64,000 bases of DNA from Ferrimonas senticii DSM 18821 (GCF_000422665.1 NZ_KE383898.1:124001-188000); one strand, 5' to 3'. Shown: positions 9,556 through 19,196, counted from the first letter of the stretch. Notes: a model not told the origin generated them from the sequence alone. Numbers and translations: made by a program.

Positions 9556-9580
9556 CAAAAAAGGGAGCGGCATCGCTCCC
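9556..9580 (-). terminator. Intrinsic terminator of the alcohol dehydrogenase gene
   Basis: The inverted repeat GGGAGCG / CGCTCCC (loop GCAT) is followed on the minus strand by TTTTTT, 21 bases beyond the stop codon of the dehydrogenase gene. Confidence 0.85.
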
Positions 9581-9600
9581 TGCTACTGCAAGTGGCTTAT

Positions 9601-10752
9601 TTACAAAGCGTTGCTGAAGATCTGGCAGATCTCTTGATGAGTCGCTTGGCGCGGGTTGGTCAGGCCGCAGGCATCGTTAAGGGCATTGGTCGCCAACATT
9701 GGAATGTCTTCGGCGTCGACGTCCAGTTCACTTAGGTTCTTTGGAATGTTTACGTCAGCGGCCAGTCGGCGGATTGCCGCAATGGCAATTTCGGCAGCGT
9801 CGTCGGCGGCAAGCGCATCGACCTCTTCACCCAGCAGTTTGGCCACTAACTTGAGTTTTTCAGCTGCCAAAGGGGCGTTAAAGGCTTGCACGTGTGGCAG
9901 CAGTACCGCGTTGCAGACTCCATGTGGCAGATCGTAGAAACCACCCAGTTGATGTGCCATGGCATGCACGTAGCCAAGCGAGGCGTTGTTAAATGCCATG
10001 CCCGCTAAAAATTGGGCGTAAGCCATCTGCTCACGGGCGCTGATATCGGTACCATCGGCAACGGCATCGCGTAGGTGCTTGCCAATCAAACTGATGGCCT
10101 TTTCGGCGCAGGCGTCGGTAATTGGTGTGGCTGCGGTTGAGACCAGCGCTTCTACGGCATGGGTTAAGGCATCCATACCGGTGGCGGCGGTCAGTGCGGC
10201 AGGTTTTGCCAGCATCAATTCAGGATCATTGACCGACAAAATTGGCGTGGTGTTCTTATCAACGATGGCCATTTTAATGTGGCGAGCCTCATCGGTGATG
10301 ATGCAAAAGCGAGTCATCTCTGATGCGGTGCCGGCGGTGGTGTTGATCGCCACCAGTGGCAGTTGTGGCTTGGTGGATTTATCGACCCCTTCGTAGTCGC
10401 GAATATCGCCGCCATTGGTGGCCACCAAAGCGATCCCTTTGGCGCAATCGTGCGGTGAACCGCCACCAAAAGAGATGACAAAGTCACAGCGATGCTTTTG
10501 CAGTAACGCAAGACCGGCAGCGACGTTGGCGGTGGTCGGGTTCGGTTGAGTGCCATCAAACACGACCGCAGTGATGTCATTGGCGACCAGTTTGTCGGTT
10601 AGTTTGGCCACCAAACCAAGTTCGACTAGCGGTTTGTCGGTAACCACTAACGCCCGCTTAAAGCCGAGATTGTTGATGTCGTCGATGGTGACATCGAGCG
10701 CGCCTTGGCCGAGGGAATTGACGGCTGGGATAAAGAATTTGGAGACGGTCAT
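9601..10752 (-). CDS. Iron-containing alcohol dehydrogenase (AdhB/YiaY type)
   Basis: A group III, metal-dependent NAD(P)-linked alcohol dehydrogenase of 383 residues, the usual length of the Zymomonas AdhB / E. coli YiaY and FucO group. The nucleotide-binding motif [10 protein letters not shown] is at 96-105. The metal ligands expected for this family are visible as Asp194 and His198 ([11 protein letters not shown]), His263 ([12 protein letters not shown]) and His277 (DLPHGVCNA). The substrate cannot be read from sequence; ethanol or another short-chain alcohol is the conservative guess. Translation starts at 10752 behind an AAGGAG site. The upstream leader carries an unusual nested inverted repeat (10766-10813) that may regulate it. 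Confidence 0.93.
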   Translation of the reverse strand: MTVSKFFIPAVNSLGQGALDVTIDDINNLGFKRALVVTDKPLVELGLVAKLTDKLVANDITAVVFDGTQPNPTTANVAAGLALLQKHRCDFVISFGGGSPHDCAKGIALVATNGGDIRDYEGVDKSTKPQLPLVAINTTAGTASEMTRFCIITDEARHIKMAIVDKNTTPILSVNDPELMLAKPAALTAATGMDALTHAVEALVSTAATPITDACAEKAISLIGKHLRDAVADGTDISAREQMAYAQFLAGMAFNNASLGYVHAMAHQLGGFYDLPHGVCNAVLLPHVQAFNAPLAAEKLKLVAKLLGEEVDALAADDAAEIAIAAIRRLAADVNIPKNLSELDVDAEDIPMLATNALNDACGLTNPRQATHQEICQIFSNAL

Positions 10753-10765
10753 GGGCTTACTCCTT

Positions 10766-10813
10766 GGATCTGATCAAACAGTTCTTAACAGTAACGTTAC
10801 CGTTATCAGATCC
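10766..10813 (-). promoter_or_regulatory. Nested inverted repeats before the alcohol dehydrogenase gene
   Basis: Outer arms GGATCTGAT (10766-10774) and ATCAGATCC (10805-10813) enclose a near-perfect 20-bp palindrome (10786-10805; TAAC-A-GTAACGTTAC-C-GTTA, one mismatched pair). The outer arm abuts the AAGGAG ribosome-binding site of the gene. It could be a repressor or activator operator, or an mRNA hairpin that affects ribosome access. No known regulator motif was recognised. Confidence 0.55.
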
Positions 10814-10924
10814 GCTGCTGTGTGATCTTGATCAGTTCGTGAGAATTTTTACTGCCGTTCAAGTTCACAATTCTCTCTGGTCATACCATGACGAGGCCAG
10901 CGCCAATCTGACCATTTCTTGCCT

Positions 10925-12586
10925 CTAGTGAGCAATCAATTCGGCAGCATTGGCGCGGGTGATGTCGGTGATGATGTCACCGCCCAGCAGCCGGGCCAGT
11001 TCATCAATTCGTTGGCTGTCGGTCAGTTTGGTCATCTGGGTTTCGGTGCTTTGGCCTTGGCTCTGTTTGCTGACAAACATGTGGTTATGGCCGTTCCCGG
11101 CTACTTGCGGCAAGTGGGTGACACAGAACACCTGGGTGGATTGCCCTAGCTGGCGCAACATGCGGCCAACCACTGCTGCCGTTGGGCCAGAGATCCCCAC
11201 ATCCACTTCATCAAAAATTAGCGTCGGGGTGGCGACCTTGCGGGCGGTGATCACCTGAATTGCCAAACCGATGCGCGACAGTTCACCGCCAGACGCGGTT
11301 TTGGCAATCGATTGCAGCGGTTGACCAGGGTTGGTGGTGACTAAAAACTGTACCCGATCACCGCCTAGTGGGCTTAGGCAATCGTCCTGGTAGGCCACCT
11401 CAATTTCAAAGCAGGCGTGTGGCATCGCCAGTTCTTTGAGGTTGTCGGTCACCAGCTTATTCAGTTCTTTGGCAAAGCGTTGGCGGCTTTTGTGCAGCTT
11501 TTGACTGTGCAGGCTCAGTTGCTCTAAAGCGTGGTCGCGATCACCGAATAGGTGCTCAAGCTGACTATCGGAATCCGCCAATGCGGCTAACTCTTCTGCT
11601 AGAGCTTGATGATGAGCCGCCAGTTCGTTGGCCGGCACCATGTGTTTGCGCGCTAATGACATGGCGCGACTGAGGCGATTTTCCAGTTCGGCAAAGCGTT
11701 CTGGTTCCATCTCTAGGCTGCTGTGGTAGCTGGAAAGTTCGTTGCTGCTTTCCTGAATTTGGATCATCGCCTCGTGCAACATCGCCAGTGGTTCATTGAC
11801 CGCCGGGTCGGTGCTGCTTAGGGCTTCTACCTCAGCAATCGCTTGATGCAGCAGCGTCTGCACTGAGACTTCGTCGCCTTCGCTAAGCAGGAACAGCGCC
11901 CGCTGGCTTTGCTCCATCAAACTGCCGCAGCTGGCTAAGCGTTTGTGCTCCGCTTCGATCTCTTCAAATTCGCCTTGTTGGAGGGCGAATTCATCCAGTT
12001 CCTGTACTTGGTACTCCAACAACTGACTGCGCGCTTGACGCTGCTGCTGTTCTTGTTGCAACTGGGTAATTTGGCGGTCGATACGGCGCCACTGCAGATG
12101 ACTTTGGCGACATAGCTCGAGCAGCCGCTGGTGACCGGCGTACTGATCCAGCAGATCAAGCTGAACGTCGCTGCTGAGCATACTGTGGTGGGCGTGTTGA
12201 CCGTGAATGCTGACCAGCAGTTCGCCGAGGGATTTCAGTTGCGCCAACGGCAATGGGTGACCATTAACCCAAGCGCGACTGCGACCTTCGGCAGAGATGC
12301 TACGACGGATGATGCAGTTGTCTTCGTCGTGCAGTTCGTTGTCTTTTAGCCAGCGCTGCGCCGCTTCGATGTTGCTGATGTCGAAGCGGGCCGACAGTTC
12401 GGCGCGTTCAGCACCGGGACGCACCATGCTGGCTTCACCGCGGGCGCCCAGGCAGAGACTTAACGCGTCGATGGCAATCGACTTACCGGCGCCGGTTTCA
12501 CCGGTGATGCTGGTCATGCCGCAGGCAAGATCCAATTCGAGGAATTTAACGATGGCGAAGTTGCTGATGGTCAGTTGGCTTAGCAT
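10925..12586 (-). CDS. recN: DNA repair protein RecN
   Basis: RecN is an SMC-like ATPase that acts early in recombinational double-strand-break repair and is among the most strongly SOS-induced genes. The 553-residue protein begins MLSQLTISNFAIVKFLELDL and has Walker A GETGAGKS (29-36). A long Gln/Leu-rich coiled coil spans roughly 160-360. The C-terminal head has the ABC signature SGGELSR, followed by the Walker B region LIFDEVDVGISG. Length is normal. A LexA box sits just upstream of the start (12615-12634). nadK, on the same strand, ends 180 bases upstream with its own terminator, so recN has its own promoter. Confidence 0.97.
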   Translation of the reverse strand: MLSQLTISNFAIVKFLELDLACGMTSITGETGAGKSIAIDALSLCLGARGEASMVRPGAERAELSARFDISNIEAAQRWLKDNELHDEDNCIIRRSISAEGRSRAWVNGHPLPLAQLKSLGELLVSIHGQHAHHSMLSSDVQLDLLDQYAGHQRLLELCRQSHLQWRRIDRQITQLQQEQQQRQARSQLLEYQVQELDEFALQQGEFEEIEAEHKRLASCGSLMEQSQRALFLLSEGDEVSVQTLLHQAIAEVEALSSTDPAVNEPLAMLHEAMIQIQESSNELSSYHSSLEMEPERFAELENRLSRAMSLARKHMVPANELAAHHQALAEELAALADSDSQLEHLFGDRDHALEQLSLHSQKLHKSRQRFAKELNKLVTDNLKELAMPHACFEIEVAYQDDCLSPLGGDRVQFLVTTNPGQPLQSIAKTASGGELSRIGLAIQVITARKVATPTLIFDEVDVGISGPTAAVVGRMLRQLGQSTQVFCVTHLPQVAGNGHNHMFVSKQSQGQSTETQMTKLTDSQRIDELARLLGGDIITDITRANAAELIAH

Positions 12587-12595
12587 GGTGCAGCC

Positions 12596-12634
12596 CTGTA
12601 TAGGTAAACATAGGTACTGTATATAACGACAGTA
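12596..12634 (-). promoter_or_regulatory. LexA (SOS) operator of recN
   Basis: TACTGTATATAACGACAGTA at 12615-12634 matches the LexA consensus CTG-N10-CAG, with the AT-rich centre and the extended TA-TA flanks. It lies 29 bases before the recN start codon. A second, weaker half-matching site, CTG-N10-CAT, is at 12596-12611; a tandem arrangement is known for E. coli recN. SOS control follows from the motif. Confidence 0.88.
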
Positions 12635-12722
12635 TATGTGTTTTTAACCAGTGGTAAAGAGGGCAGCGCAAAAAACCTTGCTGAGGTTGTGCCAGCGTTC
12701 ACGAAAAATGTTTTTCTGGATA

Positions 12723-12747
12723 TAAAAACGCCGTCTTGGCGACGGCG
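12723..12747 (-). terminator. Intrinsic terminator after nadK
   Basis: Stem CGCCGTC / GACGGCG with loop TTGGC; on the minus strand it is followed by TTTTTAT, 20 bases past the nadK stop codon. Confidence 0.85.
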
Positions 12748-12766
12748 TAGAGCTTGCTTGGTTGGG

Positions 12767-13651
12767 TTAAAACAGCTTGCTGCCCCAACCGAGTTTCGAG
12801 CGCAGCACCTCGAAGTAGCTGTGGCCCTTGGGGTGCACCAGTCGCAGTTTGTGCTCGGCACGGCGGATGATGATCTCGTCGCCAGGCAATGCCGGCAGGG
12901 TGATGTGACCGTCGCAAGAGATCTCCAGCGGGCGATTGCCCATATCCGGTGACGCGATAAGTTTCACCACTGAACCGCCATCAACCACGATCGGGCGGCC
13001 CGATAGGGTGTGCGGGAACATCGGCACCAGGATCACCGCATTAAGGTTCGGAGTCAAAATGGCACCACCGGCGGATAGGGCGTAGGCGGTTGAACCGGTT
13101 GGGGTGGAAATGATCATCCCATCGGCTCGTTGGCTGTACATGAATTGGTCGTCGATATAGACCTCAAACTCAATCATGTTGGCGACCCGCCCCGGGTGCA
13201 ATACCGCTTCGTTCATGGCGGTGTTGCTGGATTTTAACTGGCCGTGGCGATAAACCTCGGCTTGCAACAAAAAGCGCATCTCGGTGTCGTATTCGCCATC
13301 CAATACCGGTGCCAGAGTTTGCTCAAAGTCGTCTGGTGAGATATCCGTCAGAAAGCCTAAGTTGCCGCGGTTAACGCCGATAACTGCGACGTCATAGCGC
13401 GATAATACCCGGGCGGCGCCTAACATGTTGCCGTCGCCACCAACCACGATCACTAAGTCGCAGCGCTCGCCCAGATCGCACAGCGACAGCGCTTCGGTTT
13501 TATCACAGCCAAGTTGGCGGGCGATGCGCCGTTCGATCAGAATTTCGCAGTTGCGCTCTTTCAACCAGTAGAACAGCTTTTGTAGAGTTTGGTTGGCACC
13601 GCGATGATCGGGTTTGCCGATCAGGCCAATGGTGTTAAATGGCTTGGACAT
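12767..13651 (-). CDS. nadK: NAD kinase
   Basis: Phosphorylates NAD to NADP, the only de novo source of NADP. The 294-aa protein (family size in enterics 292) carries the diacylglycerol-kinase-like GGDGN motif at 71-75, the NE dyad at 147-148, and the NAD-binding segment [17 protein letters not shown]. It starts [14 protein letters not shown]. It is divergent from grpE with a 93-base gap holding the grpE heat-shock promoter; nadK next to grpE and recN is the standard gammaproteobacterial arrangement. Confidence 0.97.
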   Translation of the reverse strand: MSKPFNTIGLIGKPDHRGANQTLQKLFYWLKERNCEILIERRIARQLGCDKTEALSLCDLGERCDLVIVVGGDGNMLGAARVLSRYDVAVIGVNRGNLGFLTDISPDDFEQTLAPVLDGEYDTEMRFLLQAEVYRHGQLKSSNTAMNEAVLHPGRVANMIEFEVYIDDQFMYSQRADGMIISTPTGSTAYALSAGGAILTPNLNAVILVPMFPHTLSGRPIVVDGGSVVKLIASPDMGNRPLEISCDGHITLPALPGDEIIIRRAEHKLRLVHPKGHSYFEVLRSKLGWGSKLF

Positions 13652-13672
13652 GAAAAAGTTAGCTGGGGTAGC

Positions 13673-13701
13673 CTTGAAGTGGGCATAGTGATCCCCATAA
13701 T
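13673..13701 (+). promoter_or_regulatory. Sigma-32 heat-shock promoter of grpE
   Basis: CTTGAAG (13673-13679), a 13-base spacer, then CCCCATAAT (13693-13701). This closely matches the sigma-32 consensus CTTGAAA / CCCCATNT, 43 bases before the grpE start codon. It parallels the two promoters of the same type before dnaK. Confidence 0.85.
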
Positions 13702-13744
13702 AGAGCCAGTGTTTACCTGTTTAAAGTGATTTCGCGGAGTTGTG

Positions 13745-14311
13745 ATGAGCGACGAGCAGCAAAAAGTTGTCGATCAACAAGAAGAAGTAATTGCGGCCGA
13801 GACCGTAGAAGTGGAAGCCGAGATCGTCGATGAGCGTGATGAGCGCATTGCTCAGCTGGAGGCCGAATTGGCCGAAGCTCGCGATGCCATCGATGGCGAG
13901 AAAGACATTAAACTGCGCGCTGCGGCTGAGGTGGAAAACATCCGCCGTCGCGCTGCCATTGATGTGCAAAAAGCCCGTGATTTTGCGCTAGAGAAGTTCG
14001 CCAAAGAACTGCTGCCAATCATCGATAACCTAGAGCGCGCCCAGCAAGTGGGCAACGCCGAGGAAGAAGCGGTAAAAGCCATTGTCGAAGGCGTAGAGCT
14101 GACTCATAAGAGCTTTATCGACACCGTGGCTAAGTTTGGTATTGAAGCGGTGGGTACCGAGGGCGACGCCTTCAACCCAGAACTGCACCAAGCTATCTCG
14201 ATGGTGCCAAGCCCAGATCATCAGTCCAACACCCTGATGGCAGTGATGCAAAAAGGCTACACTCTAAACGGTCGCCTGCTGCGTCCGGCGATGGTGATGG
14301 TTGCGCAATAA
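13745..14311 (+). CDS. grpE: Nucleotide exchange factor GrpE
   Basis: GrpE releases ADP from DnaK, completing the Hsp70 cycle with DnaJ. The 188-residue protein has a charged, helical N-terminal half (about 1-80, long paired helix). The conserved segment [47 protein letters not shown] comes next, and the C-terminal beta-wing ends [18 protein letters not shown]. An in-frame GTG directly precedes the ATG; GGAG at 13736-13739 is better placed for the ATG at 13745. It has its own sigma-32 promoter and terminator, so it is expressed separately from dnaK-dnaJ. Confidence 0.96.
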   Translation: MSDEQQKVVDQQEEVIAAETVEVEAEIVDERDERIAQLEAELAEARDAIDGEKDIKLRAAAEVENIRRRAAIDVQKARDFALEKFAKELLPIIDNLERAQQVGNAEEEAVKAIVEGVELTHKSFIDTVAKFGIEAVGTEGDAFNPELHQAISMVPSPDHQSNTLMAVMQKGYTLNGRLLRPAMVMVAQ

Positions 14312-14330
14312 GCGTGACGTTGAGTTGAGA

Positions 14331-14355
14331 AAACCGAGCTTAGGCTCGGTTTTTT
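14331..14355. terminator. Shared terminator between grpE and the hydrolase gene
   Basis: AAACCGAG-CTTAG-CTCGGTTT-type hairpin (AACCGAGC / GCTCGGTT) followed by a T-run on the plus strand. The convergent hydrolase gene's stop codon at 14340-14342 lies within its loop. Confidence 0.8.
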
Positions 14356-15197
14356 TGTGGCTGCAGTTGCCCTAGCTCGCGCAGCCCATCCACAATCAAG
14401 TCGGCGCAGATCTCCGGTGCCTCTAATGGCAACAGGTGGCCGTAACTGAAATCCTGTTTAAAGCGCCACGGCCGTTTTGGCTGTTGTAGCTGGCGCCACG
14501 TGTGTTCGGTAACAAAGGCCGAAGGCTTGCCCCTAATCGCCACGGTTGGCAGCTGCAGTTGAGTCAGCTGCGGCATGATGTCGCGCACTTCGCTGTAGTT
14601 GGCCGCTTCCCACTCTTTTCTAAAGACCAATTCAAACTGATTGTCGATAGGACGCACGGCGTGTTCAGCAAAGGCGCTTAGATGCTGGGTTGGGATCTGC
14701 CGAAACGGCTTTAGCTTAGCGAAATCACTAACGAACTGTTGTGGCGTATGCCAACGATCGCGCTTATTAAGGGTACTTTTGATCAGTGGGTGTTTGGCTT
14801 TGAGGCGGCGCGGAGCCAAGCGCAATAGCTGCGCTTGCCAGCGCGGGACGGTAATCGGTTCAATTAGCACCAGTGCCTGAAACAGATCCGGTCGCTTAAT
14901 CGCCGCCAATGCGGTGCAACTGGCGCCGAGTGAGTGGCCGATGCCGATAATTGGCTGCGTATGGTGGCGTTCAATCTGATTGATTAGATCATCCACATAC
15001 AGTCGCCAGCCGTGGTAACGGGGCGGTTTGCCAATGTTTGGCCAAGTTGGCCGCATCGGCAGGGCGTGCAGGTGCAACTGCTGCAGTTGATTAATCAGCG
15101 GTTGATAGACGCCAATGGGGAAACCATTGGCATGATAAAAATGTGCCTCTGGGCCGCTGCCGCCCAGATCCAGATAGTGATGGTGTGCGGTTGTCAT
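14340..15197 (-). CDS. Alpha/beta-fold hydrolase
   Basis: A 285-residue alpha/beta hydrolase of unknown substrate. The nucleophile elbow GHSLGAS places the catalytic Ser at about residue 89, the oxyanion region is HANGFPIGVY, and a late His in SYGHLLPLEAPE fits the catalytic triad. No signal peptide is present, so a cytoplasmic esterase- or lipase-like role is likely. The ATG at 15197 (MTTAHHHYLDLGG) was chosen; an upstream TTG at 15239 would overlap the preceding gene's end. It follows the L,D-transpeptidase gene closely on the same strand and may be co-transcribed. Confidence 0.8.
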   Translation of the reverse strand: MTTAHHHYLDLGGSGPEAHFYHANGFPIGVYQPLINQLQQLHLHALPMRPTWPNIGKPPRYHGWRLYVDDLINQIERHHTQPIIGIGHSLGASCTALAAIKRPDLFQALVLIEPITVPRWQAQLLRLAPRRLKAKHPLIKSTLNKRDRWHTPQQFVSDFAKLKPFRQIPTQHLSAFAEHAVRPIDNQFELVFRKEWEAANYSEVRDIMPQLTQLQLPTVAIRGKPSAFVTEHTWRQLQQPKRPWRFKQDFSYGHLLPLEAPEICADLIVDGLRELGQLQPQKNRA

Positions 15198-15229
15198 TGG
15201 CGGATCCGTTGCCGTGACGGGGTAACTAG

Positions 15230-15961
15230 TTAATACCAAATTAGCGGGCGGTTGGCTTGCAGTTCGGCAACGCTTTGTTCAATTCGCTGGTATTTCTGCT
15301 CAACCCATTCTGGCACGCCGTGTTGCCGCTCTAGGATCCCATCGCGAGGATCGGTTGGGCTGATCACCACTTCGATGTTTTCTAGGCCAATGTCATGGGA
15401 CAGCACGAACAGCTCTTCAATCGACGGATCACCAATGGCCAAGCAGCCGGTGGAGACATCACGGCCGTGAATAAAAATATCGCCACCGAGATCGTCCCGC
15501 TGCTCGAGCTCGCCGTAGTAACGGTCAAGACTGTTGGGGTAATTGATCCGCAGTGACAGGTGAAACTTGCTGTTGGGATTGGCGGCATCCAGTTGATAGA
15601 CCCCTTCTGGCACCAGCATGTCCCCTTGGCGCATTTTTGGTCGCAGTGAACCACTGGCTTTTTCAATCGGGTAATCGCGCAGGTGATGCCAAGCGTTGTC
15701 GGCATCTTGCAGCCAGATTTCGAGCCGTTTTTCTGCTTTAACGGCGATGAACTTGGCCGCCTTCGGTGACAGTGATTGCGGTAACTGGGCAAAGTAGGGC
15801 GCCAGCCGCGATCGCGCATCTGCACCATAAATACCAATTACTGACTCTACTGTACGGGGAGAGGCGTTCGCCGAACCACAACACAACACTGCTGTTAAAA
15901 CAGCACCAACAATCGACCAACGCAAACTACGACTCCTTAGAAAACGGCGGCAGTTTTTCAT
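15230..15961 (-). CDS. L,D-transpeptidase family (YkuD domain) protein, YafK/DpaA-like
   Basis: Exported YkuD-domain enzyme of 243 residues. The N-terminus is a basic stretch, a hydrophobic core (SIVGAVLTAVLCCGSANA) and a likely cleavage site near residue 33. The catalytic motif IHGRDVSTGCLAIGD gives His165 and Cys173. The segments EIWLQD...YPIEKASGSLRPKMRQGD and PEGVYQLDAANPNSKFHLSLRINYPN resemble E. coli YafK (DpaA), which cuts the Braun lipoprotein-peptidoglycan link. Whether this one makes 3-3 cross-links or cleaves them cannot be decided. The ATG at 15961 is preferred to one at 15988, as it gives a normal signal peptide. Confidence 0.87.
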   Translation of the reverse strand: MKNCRRFLRSRSLRWSIVGAVLTAVLCCGSANASPRTVESVIGIYGADARSRLAPYFAQLPQSLSPKAAKFIAVKAEKRLEIWLQDADNAWHHLRDYPIEKASGSLRPKMRQGDMLVPEGVYQLDAANPNSKFHLSLRINYPNSLDRYYGELEQRDDLGGDIFIHGRDVSTGCLAIGDPSIEELFVLSHDIGLENIEVVISPTDPRDGILERQHGVPEWVEQKYQRIEQSVAELQANRPLIWY

Positions 15962-16028
15962 AGCCTGCCGACCGTCGCAACCATCCATGTCACCTTAAAA
16001 ATATGTCATAACAGCTTACGCAATCGTC

Positions 16029-16053
16029 AAAAAAGCCTGCAAGGTGCAGGCTT
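16029..16053 (-). terminator. Intrinsic terminator after the EamA transporter gene
   Basis: AAGCCTGC / GCAGGCTT stem with loop AAGGT; the minus strand continues into TTTTTT. It separates the transporter gene from the L,D-transpeptidase gene downstream. Confidence 0.85.
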
Positions 16054-16104
16054 AGTGTTCAGGTTGCTGATTTTTAATGGATCATCTAGTGGGCAAGAAG
16101 ATCA

Positions 16105-16995
16105 CTAGTGGGATCCACTGATCGCTTTGGTTGGTCGTAATTTCGGCCCAAATTTTTGCACCAGCAAGCCACTGACGATCATCACCAGTCCAATTACGGT
16201 AGTTTTGGCGATCGGCTCGCCCAAAATTTGCGAGATAAACAGCAGCGAGATAAACGGCCCCAAGAACACCAGGTTGGATAGGCTGGCGGTATGTTCTGCC
16301 GCCCGCAGGGCGCTGAGCCACAACACAAAGGTCAGGCCCATCTCAAACAGACCAACATAGGCGGCACCGGCTAAGCCCTGCCAGCTAGGCAAGGTCAGTA
16401 CCCCTTGATACCAGCACAGCGCTGCCGAAAACGGTAATGACACCAAGAACCCCAGCAACAAGCCGATGACCGGATCGCCACTCTCTTTGGTATTGATGAT
16501 CCAATACAGCGCCCACAGGATGGTCGACGCCATAATAAAGGCTAAACCGGTCGGGTTAGTGCTAGTAAAGGCGGCAAAGTTGCCGCCGGTGGCGATCACC
16601 ACGACCCCAGCGTAGGCACACAGTGCGGCGATGATGTCCCAGCGTTTCAGTTTCTGGCCGAGCATCGGTACCGCGAGCAGGCTAAGCATGATTGCCCAAG
16701 TGTAATTAAGCGCTTGCGCCTGCTGAGCGGGCAGCAGGTCATAGCCGGCAAACAAGGCAAAGTAATACAGGAACGGATTAAGCAGGCCGCATTTAAGGTA
16801 ATGCAGCGGCGCTTGTTGCCACTGACTCTTTAGTTTCGGCAACTGGCCGCGAACGGCAACAATCAACAGCAGCACCAATGTGGAGGCGATCGAGGCAAAC
16901 AGCACCAGCTGACTTGGCGCCATATGTTCGAGCGATAATTTGAAGGCGGTGGCCACGGTCGACCAGCAAAGTACGGCGGCAAAGCCCAGTTGCAT
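16105..16995 (-). CDS. EamA/DMT-superfamily transporter
   Basis: A ten-helix drug/metabolite transporter of about 296 residues with two EamA repeats; substrate unknown. The first helix is LGFAAVLCWSTVATAFKLSL, the second repeat begins around GLAFIMASTILWALYWIINT, and a short basic tail ends FGPKLRPTKAISGSH. The start is not certain: ATG at 16995 gives MQLGFAAVLCWS, whereas a TTG at 17019 would add the basic LKNQTRA, which would suit a cytoplasmic N-terminus. Further upstream in-frame TTG at 17085 is less likely. It has its own terminator at 16029-16053. Confidence 0.85.
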   Translation of the reverse strand: MQLGFAAVLCWSTVATAFKLSLEHMAPSQLVLFASIASTLVLLLIVAVRGQLPKLKSQWQQAPLHYLKCGLLNPFLYYFALFAGYDLLPAQQAQALNYTWAIMLSLLAVPMLGQKLKRWDIIAALCAYAGVVVIATGGNFAAFTSTNPTGLAFIMASTILWALYWIINTKESGDPVIGLLLGFLVSLPFSAALCWYQGVLTLPSWQGLAGAAYVGLFEMGLTFVLWLSALRAAEHTASLSNLVFLGPFISLLFISQILGEPIAKTTVIGLVMIVSGLLVQKFGPKLRPTKAISGSH

Positions 16996-17110
16996 TGCCC
17001 GAGTTTGGTTTTTCAATTTAATTACGCGGTTAAACAGTAGGATAGACGCAGATTTTAGCCCAGCAATGGTTGCCACAAACTGCAATCAGTAAAAATTTTT
17101 AAAGCGATCA

Positions 17111-17139
17111 CTTGAAAGCCTCATGGGCACCCCCATTTA
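17111..17139 (+). promoter_or_regulatory. Sigma-32 promoter P1 of dnaK
   Basis: CTTGAAA (17111-17117), a 13-base spacer and CCCCATTTA (17131-17139): an essentially consensus heat-shock promoter, about 150 bases before the dnaK start. Confidence 0.9.
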
Positions 17140-17208
17140 GCTATTCAGATTGAGTTGGGCGGCGGTTTGGTGCGGTTTCAACCAGCCGAAAAAAATTAAC
17201 GGCTTGCC

Positions 17209-17237
17209 CTTGAAACGCCAAACCCCGACCCCCAATT
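17209..17237 (+). promoter_or_regulatory. Sigma-32 promoter P2 of dnaK
   Basis: CTTGAAA (17209-17215), a 14-base spacer and CCCCAATT (17230-17237). This is a second good heat-shock promoter, 54 bases before the dnaK start codon; tandem sigma-32 promoters are typical of dnaK. Confidence 0.8.
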
Positions 17238-17291
17238 CCTAACCAGTTAAGTTAAACCTCATAAAGTTGCTAAAGTTTTCGGAGGCTTTCG

Positions 17292-19196
17292 ATGGGTAAG
17301 ATCATCGGTATCGATTTGGGCACCACTAACTCCTGTGTTGCGATTCTGGACGGCGATAAGCCACGTGTTATCGAGAACGCTGAAGGCGATCGTACTACCC
17401 CATCGGTAATCGCTTACACCGACGGCGAGACTCTGGTAGGTCAGCCTGCTAAGCGCCAGGCGGTAACCAACCCACACAACACCCTGTTTGCGATCAAGCG
17501 TCTGATCGGCCGTCGTTTTAAAGACGAAGTAGTACAGCGCGACATCGACATCATGCCGTTCAACATTGTTGAAGCGGACAACGGTGACGCATGGGTTGAA
17601 GCTCGTGGCAACAAGATGGCTGCTCCACAGGTTTCTGCAGAAGTTCTGAAGAAGATGAAGAAAACTGCCGAAGATTACCTGGGCGAGCCAGTAACCGAAG
17701 CGGTTATTACTGTTCCTGCGTACTTTAACGATGCTCAGCGTCAAGCAACCAAAGACGCTGGCCGTATCGCCGGTCTGGATGTGAAGCGCATCATCAACGA
17801 ACCAACTGCTGCTGCTCTGGCTTACGGCATGGGTAAGAAAGATGGCGACAACATCGTTGCAGTGTACGACTTGGGCGGCGGTACTTTCGATATCTCCATC
17901 ATCGAGATCGACCACGTTGACGGCGAGCAGACCTTCGAAGTTCTGGCGACCAACGGTGACACCCACCTGGGCGGCGAAGACTTTGACAACCGTCTGATCA
18001 ACTACTTGGCCGAGTCCTTCAAGTCTGAGCAAGGCATCGATCTGAAGAACGATCCACTGGCAATGCAGCGTCTGAAAGAAGCCGCTGAAAAAGCCAAGAT
18101 CGAACTGTCTTCTGCTCAGCAGACCGACGTGAACCTGCCGTACATCACTGCAGACGCGACCGGTCCTAAGCACATGAACATCAAAGTGACCCGCGCTAAG
18201 CTGGAATCTCTGGTTGAAGATCTGATCATCCGTTCTCTGGAGCCACTGAAAGTCGCTCTGCAAGACGCGGATCTGTCCGTATCTGACGTGAATGACATCA
18301 TCCTGGTGGGTGGTCAGACTCGTATGCCTAAAGTACAGCAAGCGGTTGCTGACTTCTTCGGCAAAGAGCCACGTAAAGACGTGAACCCAGACGAAGCAGT
18401 AGCAATGGGTGCTGCGGTACAGGGCGGCGTACTGGCGGGCGACGTAAAAGACGTACTGCTGCTGGACGTAACCCCTCTGTCTCTAGGTATCGAGACCATG
18501 GGCGGCGTGATGACTGCTCTGATCGAGAAGAACACCACCATCCCAACCAAGAAGTCTCAGGTATTCTCTACCGCTGAAGACAACCAATCTGCAGTAACCA
18601 TTCACGTACTGCAGGGCGAGCGTAAGCAAGCTTCTGGTAACAAGTCTCTGGGTCAGTTCAACCTGGAAGGCATTCAAGCGGCACCACGTGGCATGCCACA
18701 AATCGAAGTAACCTTCGATATCGACGCTGACGGTATTCTGAACGTGTCTGCCAAAGACAAGAACACCGGCAAAGAGCAGAAGATCGTAATTAAAGCGTCT
18801 TCCGGTCTGTCCGATGACGAGATCAACGCGATGGTGAACGACGCTGAAGCCAACGCTGAAGCGGATAAGAAGTTCGAAGAGCTGGTACAAGCACGTAACC
18901 AAGCTGACGGTCTGGTACACGCCACCCGTAAGCAAGTGGAAGAAGCGGGCGACGCGCTGGCAGCGGACGACAAAGCCAACATCGAAGCGGCTTGCAAGGC
19001 TGTTGAAGAAGCGGTTAAGTCTGACGACAAAGACGCGATTGAAGCGAAAACTCAAGAGCTGATCCAAGCTTCTCAGAAGCTGATGGAGCTGGCGCAAGCA
19101 CAAGCGCAGCAAGCGGGCGGCGAGCAGCCACAAGCGAAGAAAGCGGACGACGACGTAATGGACGCCGAGTTCGAAGAAGTGAAAGACAACAAGTAA
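17292..19196 (+). CDS. dnaK: Chaperone DnaK (Hsp70)
   Basis: Hsp70 binds exposed hydrophobic segments of proteins in an ATP-controlled cycle with DnaJ and GrpE. The 634-aa protein has the phosphate-binding [14 protein letters not shown] at the N-terminus, the second signature [14 protein letters not shown] near 194-207, and the third [13 protein letters not shown] near 337-349. The interdomain linker [15 protein letters not shown] is followed by the substrate-binding domain and a Gln/Ala-rich lid. It ends in the usual acidic [16 protein letters not shown] tail. The start ATG follows GGAGGC. Codon use is visibly more biased than in its neighbours, as expected for a highly expressed gene. Confidence 0.99.
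   Translation: MGKIIGIDLGTTNSCVAILDGDKPRVIENAEGDRTTPSVIAYTDGETLVGQPAKRQAVTNPHNTLFAIKRLIGRRFKDEVVQRDIDIMPFNIVEADNGDAWVEARGNKMAAPQVSAEVLKKMKKTAEDYLGEPVTEAVITVPAYFNDAQRQATKDAGRIAGLDVKRIINEPTAAALAYGMGKKDGDNIVAVYDLGGGTFDISIIEIDHVDGEQTFEVLATNGDTHLGGEDFDNRLINYLAESFKSEQGIDLKNDPLAMQRLKEAAEKAKIELSSAQQTDVNLPYITADATGPKHMNIKVTRAKLESLVEDLIIRSLEPLKVALQDADLSVSDVNDIILVGGQTRMPKVQQAVADFFGKEPRKDVNPDEAVAMGAAVQGGVLAGDVKDVLLLDVTPLSLGIETMGGVMTALIEKNTTIPTKKSQVFSTAEDNQSAVTIHVLQGERKQASGNKSLGQFNLEGIQAAPRGMPQIEVTFDIDADGILNVSAKDKNTGKEQKIVIKASSGLSDDEINAMVNDAEANAEADKKFEELVQARNQADGLVHATRKQVEEAGDALAADDKANIEAACKAVEEAVKSDDKDAIEAKTQELIQASQKLMELAQAQAQQAGGEQPQAKKADDDVMDAEFEEVKDNK

Noticed and set aside
17259-18341. Open frame of 360 codons on the minus strand inside dnaK
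   Set aside because: It is the antisense shadow of dnaK, caused by strong codon bias; no ribosome-binding site and no recognisable domain.
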